A stretch of 64,000 bases of DNA, taken from the NCBI RefSeq assembly GCF_000183365.1, contig NC_014751.1, forward strand, positions 248,001 through 312,000, read 5' to 3'. Source of the DNA: Mycoplasma leachii PG50. Its GTDB lineage: Bacteria > Bacillota_I > Bacilli_A > Mycoplasmatales > Mycoplasmataceae. The notes beneath the pieces are model-generated. The model searched no databases and was not told where the DNA came from. It worked only from the letters and a program-made list of their open reading frames with translations. Positions 38,089-48,504 of this stretch are shown here, piece after piece (position 1 is the stretch's first letter; the number at the start of each line of letters is the position of its first letter). The translations under genes were made by a program, and so were the position numbers.

Positions 38089-38158
38089 TGCCGGTTAAGT
38101 GTACGTCACCCCGGCAACAAGTGTCGGCTAAGTGTACGTCACCCCGACCCTTTTTTTA
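38089..38158 (+). ncRNA. Tandem-hairpin structured RNA downstream of the Abi-like HEPN gene
   Basis: Two 26-base units start at 38090 and 38123 (period 33). Each closes with a five-base GC stem: GCCGG with CCGGC in the first, GTCGG with CCGAC in the second, so a C-G pair in one is a T-A pair in the other. The enclosed 15 bases TAAGTGTACGTCACC are identical, and inside them GTG can pair with CAC. The linker is AACAAGT. A run of seven T follows the second hairpin at 38151. GC content is far above the surroundings. The structure, not a peptide, seems to be what is conserved. The adjoining gene family makes an RNA antitoxin or guide-like partner a reasonable hypothesis. Confidence 0.65.
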
Positions 38159-38236
38159 TTTTTAAAAGTATTTTATTCTCCTATTTTTTATTGGTCCTAG
38201 ATTCCAGTAGATTACTAAATAAAAGGAAAAACATAT

Positions 38237-38263
38237 AAAAAACCTGGAGTTTCCAGGTTTTTT
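38237..38263. terminator. Terminator of the potABCD operon
   Basis: AAAAAACCTGGA, a three-base loop, TCCAGGTTTTTT: symmetric and bidirectional, two bases from the potCD stop. Confidence 0.92.
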
Positions 38264-38264
38264 T

Positions 38265-41200
38265 CTATTTATTAGCAAGTAAATTATTAAAACTATTAAC
38301 TAGGTATTCATCAATCTTACCATTATATGTAAATGATAATTGTTCATTATTAGTTTGATAATTATTTGCATTTTGATGAGTTATTGGATCGTAAAGATTT
38401 TTGAAGTTGTGATAAGTTCCACCTTCATTTTCTTCACCATCTTCTTGTTCTTCATTTTTGCTAGAAGGAGCGGATGTCATTTCTTCAATTGTTGAATCTA
38501 ATGGTGAAGTTACTCCAACATATTCGGTTATTTTTGTTGAATTATCATATAAGAAATTAATAAATTCATATGCCAAATCTAAATTTTGAGCATCTTTATA
38601 AATAACTATATTATCTGAAAATACATTAGTTGATTCATATCTATTGTTTGAATCATGTTTTTTATTTGGTCTTCCATAAATATAGTTTATAGATTTTTCT
38701 GCTTTTTCATAATCTTCATCACCTTCATTATGAACATAATTGGCATAAGCAGCATCACCATTATACATAACAGCAAAATCAAATTTTTCTCTAACTACTA
38801 AACTTATTAGATCATCACTATGTAATGAAACACCAGTATTTGATAATAAATCAGATAATTCTTTACCAACAGCATCAATTTCAGATTTTTTTGTTAAGTT
38901 AACTTTTTGATAAAGTTTTTGTGATCCTAACATAAATACATTTTTTGGATCATTATTTAAAGCTACTTTTTTACCAACTTTTGCAGCTTTTCATAAAATA
39001 TCTCAAGATAAACTAGTGTTATCAATTTCTATTTTATTTTTATTATCACTAGTATTATTATTGTTTTTAAACTTAATTCCAGAATCTTCTAGGAATTTTA
39101 TATTTGATTCAGTTGGATTAACAACAATTACTAAATCACCTCATAGATATGGAATTGAATAATCTAGAATAGAGTTAGTATTTAAATATGTTCCTTTAGG
39201 GTTATTTGTTATTATTTCTTTAGTTTCATCTTCTCTATTAATAGGAGATTTAGCCATTAATTCTAATAAGCTTTTATTTACTTTTAGTTTTTTATAATCA
39301 TTATTATTTTCATGATTTTTATTGAAATTCTGACTATTAAATTCTCCTCAAATATTTAACTTACTGTAATCAATTTTTTGTAAGTAATTTTCTGAAGCTA
39401 GTCTTTGAACCATATAATCACTTGGGATCATAATATCATAATCAACTGTATGAAGTTTATTATATAAAATTTCATTTGAGTTATAAATTTGATAATTAAT
39501 TCTAATTCTTCTATTATGTTTCTTACTTGCTTGTTGTTCAAATTCACCAATTAGTGAAGGATCAATATATTCTCCTCAGTTAGCAACAACTAAATCATAA
39601 ATATTATTTAAAACATAAGCAGCAGTCAACCCACTAAAAGCTCCAATTCCAATAAATGAAATTAAAATAGCTTTTCAAGATCTTGAAAAAAATGATCTAA
39701 AATGAGACACATTTTCATTTTGACTTGGTAATAATTTATTTTTTAGCTTATCAGTTTTTTGATTAATTTTTTGAATTAAAATTGTGGTTTTATCAATTTT
39801 TTGACTATAGATTTTAGTAAATTTATCAATGATAACTTGTCTTTTTTGATTTAAATTATTTAAAGCTTCTAAATCTGTTGTGCTCTGAATTTTTAAGTCA
39901 ATATCTTTAGTAATTAAAACAGGAATATAGATTTTACTAATTAATATATTTAATTGATCAGTCAATTCATTAATTTTATTCTTTTTAATATTTTGTAAGT
40001 TTTTTAATTTTTCAACAACTAATTTTAATTTGTAATAATCTTTACCTTCTTCAAGTTCAATAATTCATTCTTCAAAGTATTTAATTTTTTTATTGTATCA
40101 ATTAATTAATTTTTTAGAAGGTTTTTGTTCTTGAGATAAATCTTGTTTTAATAATTTAATTTTGTTTTGTAATTTTTTAACTTTTAAATTAGCAGTTTGC
40201 TCACGCTCTTTAATTACTTCGATTTGGTCTTTTAAAAATTCTACTTTTTCTTGTAAAGTTTCAATTTGTAAACTTAGTTTTGCAGCTTTTTTAACATCTT
40301 TTTCACTACCAAATTGTTTAATTAACTGTTTTAATTTTTTTTCTGATTTTTTTAATCTTGAATAATATCTTTCTTCTTTTTGGATTTTTGATTTTAATTT
40401 ATATTGTTTTCATTGCAATTTTGAGATTTTTTTATCTAAACTTTTTAGTTTGTAAAAATAAATCTTAGTTTTTAAAACAAAGTATTTAATTCATAAAGAA
40501 AGATTATGAGATTTTTTAATAATAGTTTTAGTTTTTAAAATTTCACTTAGTTCATTTAATTGTTTATTTAATTTAGAAATTGTTTTTAGTTTGTAATTAT
40601 TATTAATTAGTTTTTGTTTAGTTTCTAAACGAGATTGTTTGATTAAATTAATTGTATTTCAAGTAATAATAGATAAAGCAATTACTAAAACTAAACAAGT
40701 ACCAAAAACAAAAATAAATGGTCTAGTTTTTTTAGCAGTATAAATGAATGTTGAAACATTAGTTTGCATACCACCAGTAAAATAAGAAATAATAAAATCA
40801 TCAAAACTCATTGCAAAAGCAATAGCAGCAGCTGTAATAATTGCTGGTTTTAAAATAGGTAATATTACTTTAAACATTACTTGGTGATTTTTAGCACCTA
40901 AATCATAACTAGCGTCAATTAAGCTTGGGTCAATTTTTTTTAATCTAGGCATAATTGTAACTAAAACATAAGGAACATTAAATGAAATATGGGCCATAAT
41001 TAAAGTTAATAGTCCAAATTTTAATCCCATAATTAAAAAAACAATCATTAGTGATACAGCTGTAATTACATCAGCATTGATTAAAGGAATATTTGCAATT
41101 GATACTCACTTGTTTTTAGTTACCCTATTAACTCTGCTTAATCCAATTGCTGCTAAAGTTCCGATCACTAGTGAAACTATAGTTGAAATTACAGCAACAA

Positions 41201-41390
41201 ATAAAGAAGTAATAATTGATTTTATAAAAGGGGAATTTTTAAAAAATGATTCATACCAAGAAAAACTAGCATGAGTTCATTTAATAGTAGTATCTCCATC
41301 ATTAAATGAAAAAATTACCATTGCTAAAATGGGTGCATAAATAAATAGTAAAACAAAAGCAAAATAACTTCTTTTTAAGAGTTTTTTCAT
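38265..41390 (-). CDS. potCD: Fused spermidine/putrescine ABC permease and binding protein PotCD
   Basis: A 1041-residue fusion. Residues 1 to about 255 are a PotC-type permease with the EAA loop ASYDLGAKNHQVMFKVILP. Residues about 255-565 are Lys/Glu/Leu-rich coiled coil. A membrane segment lies near 573-595 (AILISFIGIGAFSG). The remainder is a PotD-type binding domain containing VANWGEYIDPSLIGEFE and DIMIPSDYMVQRLA. PotC and PotD are separate proteins in most bacteria; the fused form is known in mycoplasmas. The fusion tethers the polyamine-binding domain to the outer face, replacing a lipoprotein. Its ATG lies 16 bases inside the end of potB. Confidence 0.92.
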
Positions 41391-42367
41391 TTTCTTTTAT
41401 TTCCTTTCATTTCAAATTTATTACTAATTAGTTTCATAACAAGCATTAAACCAAATACTAAGATAGCTAAAACTACTGAAACAGCAGCACCATATCCAAA
41501 ATCATTTCCTTGGAAAAAATAAGATTCAATAGCAGCAGAAACTAAATAAATTCGTCCTCCACCCATATAATGAACAACAATCAAACTAGTAGCAGCTTGA
41601 ACTAGTACTAAGCTAAAAGCAGTTAGCACTCCAGGCATAGATGATCTTAAAGTAATAGATCAAAATGTTCTAAATTTTGAAGCCCCTAAATCTAAAGCAG
41701 CTTCTTCTAAATCAGTTTGTCTTGATTCTAATGAATCATAAATTGGAGCTATTGCAAAAGGTAAAAACATATAAGTCATACCAATAACAATAGCAATTGG
41801 TGTTCCTATTGCAAAATCAGCTAATAAGTAAAATAGAGTTTGTAATCCTAATACTTTTAAAAGCATAGAAATTCACATAGGCATTGTTACAATGACTCAC
41901 ATATTTCTAGCTAAAATTTTTGATTTCATTTGAGCCATCATTAAAGCAATTGGATATCCAATTAAAACGCATAGCATCCCAGCTACAATTGCATATAAAA
42001 TAGATAGAAATAATGAATATAAAATACCATTACTTGTAAATAACTTAGCAAATTTCTCAAAAGAGATTTTAAATAATGTAATCCCATCTGCTGGTTGAAT
42101 AAAGGCATAAATTAAGATTGAAACTAAAGGAAGAATAACTAAAATTACCATTACTAAGATAAATGGAGCTAGAATTGGTCACACTTTATCTTTTGAAAAA
42201 TGAAATAATTTAGTTTTTGATAAATAATGATTAACATCTTTTACTTTTAATCTTAAAGATTCGCGTTTTTTTTGTTTTTCAATATTTTCAATAACTTGTT
42301 CTAATTCATCTTGATTGATAATTTTATTTTCAATTACATTATTATCTTTTAGATTTTTATTTTCCAT
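41375..42367 (-). CDS. potB: Spermidine/putrescine ABC permease PotB
   Basis: A 330-residue permease with a hydrophilic N-terminus of about 65 residues, then six hydrophobic helices and the EAA loop [20 protein letters not shown]. The ending corrected for TGA=Trp is GNKRKWKNS, which overlaps the start of potCD by 16 bases. The start overlaps the potA stop (TAATG). It forms the polyamine channel with the PotC domain. Confidence 0.93.
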
Positions 42368-43422
42368 TAATTATCAACCTCTTTTCACATAACATGAACG
42401 TTGGCTGGTTTTCACTTAATTGAAACTTGTTGATCTACATCATATTCATTGATTGTATGAATAATTCATTGTCTTTTTTTACTAGTTTCAACAACTATTT
42501 CTCAGTGTATTCCTTTAAAAGTTGTTTTAATAACTTTTGCATTAAAAAATCCATTATTTGGGTTTTTAATAATAATATCTTCTGGTCTAATGATAATATC
42601 AATTGATGATTCATTTTCACCAAAGTTAGTATCAATACATTCAAAAACTTTACCATCAAATTTAATTTTGTTATCTTCTAAAAAGATTCCATCAGTAATA
42701 ATATTTGAACTACCAATAAAGTTAGCTACTCAAGCATTTTCTGGTTCATTATAAATTTCTTCAGGTGTTCCTATTTGTTGAATAGTTCCTTGATTCATAA
42801 CAACTATACGATCACTCATACTTAAAGCTTCTTCTTGATCGTGACTTACCATTATAAAAGTAATTCCAATATCTTGTTGTAAACGCTTTAATTCTTCTTG
42901 CATAGTTTTTCTTAATTTAACATCTAAAGCAGCCATTGGCTCATCTAATAATAAGACTTTTGGTTTCATAACTAAAGCTCTAGCAATTGCTACTCTTTGT
43001 TTTTGACCACCAGAAAGTTCATCTATTTTTTTGTTTTCATATCCTTCTAAACCAACTTGACGAATTTGACGCATTACTTCACGTTCAATAATATCTTTTT
43101 TAGTTTTTTTAATAGTTAAGCCAAAAGCCACATTATCAAATACATTTAAATGTGGAAATAAAGCATATGACTGAAATATAGTATTAAATTGACGTTTATT
43201 AATTGGGATTGGAATTAAGTTTTTATCTTCAAATAAAATTTCTCCACTGTTTGGTTTTTGAGATCCACCAATAATTTTTAAAATTGTAGTTTTTCCACAA
43301 CCACTAGGACCTAGAAGAGTGATAAACTCCCCTTCTTTAACATTAAAACTGATACCTTTTAATACAACTTGTCCGTCATATTCTTTAGTAACGTTTCTTA
43401 ATTCTAATATATTATTTTCCAT
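42367..43422 (-). CDS. potA: Spermidine/putrescine ABC transporter ATP-binding protein PotA
   Basis: A 351-residue ATPase with Walker A GPSGCGKT near residues 38-45, Q-loop [14 protein letters not shown], signature [15 protein letters not shown], Walker [16 protein letters not shown] and H-loop [15 protein letters not shown]-type regulatory domain follows a TGA (Trp) at about residue 231. It powers PotB-PotCD. AAGGAG precedes the ATG, with a short leader ORF and hairpin upstream. Confidence 0.95.
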
Positions 43423-43468
43423 TTTTCTCCTTAATTTATTGTAAAAAGATTAGAATTTTAACAACAAA

Positions 43469-43486
43469 AGAAGTCATTAGACTTCT
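43469..43486 (-). promoter_or_regulatory. Attenuator-like hairpin between leader ORF and potA
   Basis: On the minus strand AGAAGTC-TAAT-GACTTCT followed by TTTGTTGTT. The leader ORF's TAG overlaps the first bases of the stem, so a ribosome at the stop codon would prevent folding. It resembles translation-controlled termination; the T tail is imperfect. Confidence 0.45.
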
Positions 43487-43601
43487 ACTTAAGGGAGAGA
43501 CTTTCAGTTTCTAAAACAGTTTCATTTATTTGAGAAAGAACAAACATAATTTCTAATCAAGATGTTAAAAATTTAATTGGCTCATCAATTATTTTTAGCA
43601 T
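43485..43601 (-). CDS. 38-residue leader ORF upstream of potABCD
   Basis: ATG at 43601 preceded by the best ribosome site in the area (AAAAGGAGGGC, six bases before the ATG). The peptide starts LKIIDEPIKFLTSWLEIMFV and is amphipathic to hydrophobic in the middle. One TGA is read as Trp. The gene ends inside the hairpin at 43469-43486, 62 bases before the potA start. No homolog is recognised. The strong ribosome site and coupling to a hairpin suggest a regulatory leader peptide, but a small membrane-associated protein is equally possible. Confidence 0.6.
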
Positions 43602-43756
43602 GTTTGCCCTCCTTTTTTTGTTTTACATTACATTAATTTTACTATCAAAAGATAATCTAAAAAGTTTTTGCCAATATTAAATAATAAATATTTTTTTAAT
43701 ATAAATCAATGCTAAATAACTTTTTTCTTGGTTTTTTAAATAAAAATCATTAATTA

Positions 43757-43782
43757 AAAAAATCTCTCCTGAGAGAGATTTG
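43757..43782 (-). terminator. Terminator of infC-rpmI-rplT
   Basis: On the minus strand AAATCTCTC, loop TCAG, GAGAGATTTTTTT. Confidence 0.9.
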
Positions 43783-43783
43783 A

Positions 43784-44143
43784 TTATTTATTTAAAGCTT
43801 TTTTAGCTTGTTTAACAATTTTTTTGAATTCCTCATTGTTATTAATAGCTAATTCTGAAAGCATTTTTCTATTAATATTAATGTTAGCTAATTTTAAACC
43901 GTGCATAAATGTTGAATATGATAATCCTTCTGGTCTAACTGCAGCATTAATACGAACAATTCATAATGATCTAAAATCACGTTTTCTTTCTTTACGACCA
44001 ATAAATGCATAAGCCATTGAACGAATCACTTGTTCGTGTGCTTTTTTATATGATGATTTTTTAGTTCCAAAATAACCTTTAGCAAGTTTAATTCAACGTT
44101 TTCTTCTTGCTCTAGTTACTTTTCCATATTTAACTCTTGCCAT
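43784..44143 (-). CDS. rplT: 50S ribosomal protein L20
   Basis: A 119-residue basic protein starting [20 protein letters not shown] and containing [18 protein letters not shown] and the C-terminal MLSELAI, all typical of bL20. It binds 23S rRNA early in 50S assembly and, in Firmicutes, represses its own operon through the leader. Third gene of the conserved infC-rpmI-rplT unit. Confidence 0.97.
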
Positions 44144-44161
44144 ATTCTTATTACCTTCCTA

Positions 44162-44353
44162 TTATTGTAAAAGCCCTTTTAGATTTTTCATATCTACTTT
44201 GCTAATAATTGTTGCTTTACCTAGTTGTCTTTTTTGCTTAGTAGTTTTACCTGTTGCACGGTGTGATCTATAAGCTTTAGCTCTTTTTAGTGTTCCATTT
44301 GATTTAACAGTAACACGTTTAGCTAAAGACTTTTTAGTTTTCATTTTTGGCAT
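44162..44353 (-). CDS. rpmI: 50S ribosomal protein L35
   Basis: A 63-residue basic protein starting [19 protein letters not shown], with [19 protein letters not shown], the standard bL35 sequence. It sits between infC and rplT, and GGAG lies a few bases before the ATG. Confidence 0.97.
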   Translation of the reverse strand: MPKMKTKKSLAKRVTVKSNGTLKRAKAYRSHRATGKTTKQKRQLGKATIISKVDMKNLKGLLQ

Positions 44354-44378
44354 AATCTAATATCTCCTTTGTTCTTAA

Positions 44379-44924
44379 CTAATTTTTCTTAGGCACAATA
44401 TACATATCTAGGAATTTACCATTTAACTTAGCTTCTTTTTCCATTTTACCAACATCACTAACTAGTTCAAAAAAATTATTTAGTGTTTGTTGTCCTAAAT
44501 CAAGATATACAACTTCTCTACCTCTAAATTTTAAAGAAACTTTAACACGACTACCTTCTTCTAAAAATTCTTTTGCTTTTCTTGCTTTTGTTTCTAAATC
44601 GTGTTTTCCAATATTAACTGTAATTCTAATTTCTTTGTTTTCAATTTTAGTTTGGTGTTTTTTAGCTTCTTTAGATTTTTTTTGTTGTTCATATTTTAAT
44701 TTACCAAAATTTACAATTCTAGTAATTACAGTACCATCAGGTTGTACTCCAACTTGATATAAATCTAAGTTTTTTGATCTTGCTATTTCTAAAGCTTGTC
44801 TTTTTGACATAACTCCTAAATTTTGCTTGTCTTCATCAATAACTAGTACTTGGTGAGCTCTTATAAACTCATTAACAGGATCTTGATTTTTTATTGGCCT
44901 TGAATTTCTGTTTCTGTTTTCCAT
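44379..44924 (-). CDS. infC: Translation initiation factor IF-3
   Basis: A 181-residue factor with N-domain blocks VLVIDEDKQNLGVMSKRQAL and DLYQVGVQPDGTVITRIVNFGKLKYE, and the C-domain EIRITVNIGKHDLETKARKAKEFLEEG and VSLKFRGREV. It binds the 30S subunit and checks the start codon. An ATG start is used here, with AAGGAG seven bases upstream, not the rare AUU of enteric infC, so the classical start-codon autocontrol does not apply. Control is more likely through the L20-type leader upstream. Confidence 0.97.
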   Translation of the reverse strand: MENRNRNSRPIKNQDPVNEFIRAHQVLVIDEDKQNLGVMSKRQALEIARSKNLDLYQVGVQPDGTVITRIVNFGKLKYEQQKKSKEAKKHQTKIENKEIRITVNIGKHDLETKARKAKEFLEEGSRVKVSLKFRGREVVYLDLGQQTLNNFFELVSDVGKMEKEAKLNGKFLDMYIVPKKN

Positions 44925-44939
44925 CCAGTTCTCCTTAAA

Positions 44940-45062
44940 ATAAAAAAATGTGCCATTAAAGAATTAGAAAGCACATTTTTTGCATATAACTAAAATAAAA
45001 AAGTTATTACCATTTTGCTAGTAGCTAATGGTGAGCACGTGCTTCTTTCTTAAACGATAATA
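44940..45062 (-). promoter_or_regulatory. infC-rpmI-rplT leader with attenuator (L20-leader type)
   Basis: On the minus strand the leader carries GAAGCACGTGCTCACC and an ACCATT...ATGGT stem. It ends in a strong terminator hairpin, AAAAAATGTGC...GCACATTTTTTT (44943-44981), just before the infC ribosome site. In Bacillus the same operon is controlled by L20 binding to a leader that folds into a terminator. The GCACGTGC segment could pair alternatively with the terminator's GTGC arm and act as antiterminator. Class assignment is by position and layout, not by covariance model. Confidence 0.7.
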
Positions 45063-45113
45063 TTATATATATTCATCTAATTTAATGCAAGTAAAAGACA
45101 ATAATTTCTAAAT

Positions 45114-45716
45114 TTATTCAATAATAATTCAATTATTATCTTTATATAAAGGGTCAGTTTTATTAATATGGTCATAATAAAGAACACCAATGTTATGATC
45201 CATTTCATGTTGAAAGACTATTGCTTGATAGTTTCTTAAAGTTAAAGTTAGATATTGTTTAGTTAGTCAATCATAACCTTGAACAACAATTTTATAATGT
45301 CTTGGTACAAAACCTAGATGATCATTATCAACACTTAAACAACCCTCACCATTTTTTAAACAAGCAATTTGAGTTGAAGTTGAAATTAGTTTTGTATTAA
45401 TCATTGCATATTGTTCTATTTTATTATTATCAAGTTGAAATCTTACATAAAATATATCTTTATTAACACCAATTTGTGGAGCTGCTAGTCCAACAGCTGG
45501 ACGTAAGTAATCTTTATTATTTATATTGTTATTATTTTCATCTTGACTAAAAGTAACAAAATCAATTAATTTTTTAATTACTAATTCTTCATCATTATTT
45601 AAATTTGTAGGATCAATAATTTTAGTAGATTTTGTTCTTATAATTTCTTTTTTATGATCTTTAACTAATCAACTGTTTGAAGGAATTTTATCTTGTAACA
45701 AATAACTTTTATCCAT
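45114..45716 (-). CDS. def: Peptide deformylase
   Basis: A 200-residue metalloenzyme that removes formyl from nascent N-termini. Motif 1 GLAAPQIG, motif 2 NGEGCLSV (Cys ligand) and motif 3 QHEMDH (His ligands and catalytic Glu) are intact. The acidic N-terminal extension of about 75 residues before motif 1 and the insertion between motifs fit Gram-positive type 2 deformylases. One TGA near the end is Trp. It stands alone, divergent from rsmD. Confidence 0.95.
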
Positions 45717-45789
45717 ATTTATGCTCCATTACATCCATATTATAGCAAAATAGATTTGTTATAATTAAATATAAATGATTGGAGTAATT

Positions 45790-46347
45790 ATGCATATAAT
45801 TTCTGGTAAGTATAAAAAGATGAAACTACAAACTTTAGACTCATCAATAACAAGGCCAACTTTAACAAGAATTAAAGAAGATATGTTTAATATAATTAGT
45901 AATTATTTTATTTTTGAGAATAAAATAAGTTTAGATTTATTTGGTGGTTCTGGTTCTTTATCTATTGAAGGATTAAGTAGAGGAATTAAATTTGCTATTA
46001 TTAATGATTTAAATAAAGATGCTAATAAGATTATTTCTTTTAATTTAAAAAAAATTCCAACTAGTGATTATGCTTTATATCAAAAAGATTATTTAGAATT
46101 ATTAAATTTATTAAAAATTCAACGTCAAAAAGTAGATCTAGTATATTTAGATCCACCTTTTAAACAAATAGACTATTATTATGTAGTTTTTGATTTTTTA
46201 ATCAATAATAATTTATTAAATGATTGAGCAATTATAATTAGTGAAACAAATCAAAAATTAGATTTAACTAAAATTAAAGATCTAAGTTTATTAAAATTTA
46301 AAGATTATAACAAAAAATATTTATACATATTTAGATTGGAAAAGTAA
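45790..46347 (+). CDS. rsmD: 16S rRNA (guanine966-N2)-methyltransferase RsmD
   Basis: A 185-residue methyltransferase. The start HIISGKYKKMKLQT and RPTLTRIKEDMFNII are family hallmarks, the AdoMet loop reads LDLFGGSGSLSIEGLSRG, and the catalytic motif is YLDPPFKQ. The ATG at 45790 is preferred to the one at 45775 because GGAG lies five bases before it and RsmD proteins begin at this point. Two bases separate it from gmk. Confidence 0.92.
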
Positions 46348-46349
46348 AA

Positions 46350-47243
46350 ATGAAAAAAGGTAAAATGATCATAATTTCAGGACCAAGTGGAGTTGGTAAA
46401 GGTTCAGTTAATGGAGAACTTTTACAAAATCCAGATCTACGTTTGAAATATTCAGTTTCAATGACAACAAGAAAACCTAGAAATGATGAAATTAATGGAG
46501 TAAACTATTTTTTTGTTTCAAATGAAGAATTTGCAAAGGCCATTGTTAATGATGAATTAATTGAGTATGCACATTTTGTTGGTAATTCTTATGGTACTCC
46601 TAGAAAATATGTTGAACAAGAATTAAAAAAGGGTAATAATGTTATTTTAGAAATTGAAGTAGATGGGGCTACTCAAGTTTTAAATAAAGAAGCAAATGTT
46701 TTATCTATTTTTTTAATGCCTCCAAATCTAACTGAACTAGCTAATAGAATTAGAGGAAGACAAACTGAAGATGAAGAAAAAATAAAAGCACGACTAGATA
46801 AAGCTTTATTAGAAATTCCTTTAAAACACAATTATCAATATGTAATTGAAAATGATAATGTACCTAACGCTGTTGCAAAAATTACTGATGTTTTACATTT
46901 AGAAGGTTTAACTGATATAAAAACTCCAACTGTATATGAAAGATTAGAACAAATTGTTGAACAAATTGTTAAAGAAAAATATATGTATTTTGTTAATAAT
47001 TGAGAGACTAATGTTAAATTATTAGCTAAAAATGAAGAAGAAAAAAATAAAGCTAAAAACTTTGATGCTGAAACTTATTTAATTAAATTATTAACTAAAA
47101 AGGTATATCACAAAGTTTTAGGACATGGTGATTTTTCTAAATTACTAGATAAAGATTTTGTTGATTTTAAAATTCAAAAATTAATGTTTAAAATTAATTT
47201 CTTTAGTGTTGAACAAAAACATTATAATAATGATGACTTCTAG
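46350..47243 (+). CDS. gmk: Guanylate kinase with C-terminal extension
   Basis: A 297-residue enzyme, GMP + ATP to GDP + ADP. P-loop SGPSGVGKG lies near residues 9-17, and the GMP-binding block VSMTTRKPRNDEINGVNYFF and EIEVDGATQV are intact. Ordinary bacterial guanylate kinases are about 205 residues. Here about 90 lysine-rich residues follow the kinase domain, reached through one TGA (Trp) at about residue 218. No domain is recognised in the tail. The 3' end overlaps rsmB. Confidence 0.94.
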
Positions 47244-48504
47244 ATCTATTGCTTTTGATATTTTAAAAAAAGTTTTTATTAATAAAGCTTATTCAAATGT
47301 TTTATTAAATAAAATTAGTAAAAAAAATTTAAATCAGCAAGATAAAGATTTTGTATTTAATTTAGTACATGGAGTTATTAGTAATAAAATTCATTTAGAT
47401 TATTTATTAGCTAAATTAATTGATGTTAAAAAAACTTCAATTGATTTGCAAATTATTTTATTAATTAGTTTATATCAAATGATCTATTTAAATAGTATTC
47501 CAAATTATGCTATTGTTAATGAAAGTGTAAATTTAATAAAAACTACTAGTCAAAAACAAGCTAATTTTATTAATGCTATTTTAAATAAGTTTTTAAGATT
47601 TAAAGATAAATATTTAGAAATTAATTTAGCTAATAAAGACTTGGAATTATGCATACTTCACTCTTTTTCTTATGAACTTTATTTAATGCTAATTAAACAA
47701 TATGATAAAGATATTGTTAATCAAATAGTTGTTAATAATCAACAAATACCAAAACTATATATTAGAATAAATACTTTAAAAATTACATCTGATCAACTTT
47801 TTAATAAATATAAAGACATTTATTTATTAGAAAAAACTAATGTTAATGACTGTTTAATTGCAAATAAAACAATTATCAATTCTGATTTGTATAAAAATGG
47901 TTTTATAACTATTCAAGATAAAGCTTCAATTTTAGTTAGTCAAATTTTAAATCCAAGTTTAAATGCAAAAGTTTTAGATATATGTAGTGCACCTGGTGGT
48001 AAACTTACTCATTTATCAATGATTTTAAAAAATACTGGAAATATAATTGCAAATGAAATAAATGAATCAAAAATTAAATTAATTAGAGAAAATATTAATC
48101 GTTTAAATTGTTTAAATATTAGTGTAATTAATATGGATGCTAGAAAAATTAAACAAAAACAAGAGTTTGATTATATTTTATTAGATGCTCCTTGTTCAGG
48201 GTTTGGAGTATTTAAAAGAAAGCCAGAAATTAAATTAAGATTTGATCAAACTCAATTAAATAACATTATTAATCTACAAGAAGAATTACTAGAGTCAGCT
48301 TATTATAATCTAAAAAATAATGGTGAAATGGTTTATTCAACTTGTACAATTAATCAAGATGAAAATCAAAATCAAATTACTAAGTTTTTAAATAGGCATA
48401 AAGATATGGTTAAACTTTATGAAAAACAAATCTTTGGTTTTGAAGAAAATACAGATGGATTTTATATTTGTAAATTAAAAAAACTAAAGGAGAATCATGA
48501 GTAA
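47233..48504 (+). CDS. rsmB: 16S rRNA (cytosine967-C5)-methyltransferase RsmB
   Basis: About 423 residues. An N-terminal NusB-like helical domain ([13 protein letters not shown]... [10 protein letters not shown]) is followed by a Fmu-type catalytic domain. The AdoMet motif is [14 protein letters not shown], and the two cysteines lie in [10 protein letters not shown] and [13 protein letters not shown], as needed for C5 methylation of RNA. ATG at 47230 or 47233 lies inside the end of gmk; no strong ribosome site, so coupled translation is likely. The stop overlaps the DNA methyltransferase start. Confidence 0.93.
   Translation: MTSRSIAFDILKKVFINKAYSNVLLNKISKKNLNQQDKDFVFNLVHGVISNKIHLDYLLAKLIDVKKTSIDLQIILLISLYQMIYLNSIPNYAIVNESVNLIKTTSQKQANFINAILNKFLRFKDKYLEINLANKDLELCILHSFSYELYLMLIKQYDKDIVNQIVVNNQQIPKLYIRINTLKITSDQLFNKYKDIYLLEKTNVNDCLIANKTIINSDLYKNGFITIQDKASILVSQILNPSLNAKVLDICSAPGGKLTHLSMILKNTGNIIANEINESKIKLIRENINRLNCLNISVINMDARKIKQKQEFDYILLDAPCSGFGVFKRKPEIKLRFDQTQLNNIINLQEELLESAYYNLKNNGEMVYSTCTINQDENQNQITKFLNRHKDMVKLYEKQIFGFEENTDGFYICKLKKLKENHE

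Noticed and set aside
38090..38148. Two-repeat CRISPR array
   Set aside because: Only two units, a 7-base linker too short for a spacer, stems that differ between units, and no cas gene nearby. A tandem structured RNA fits better.
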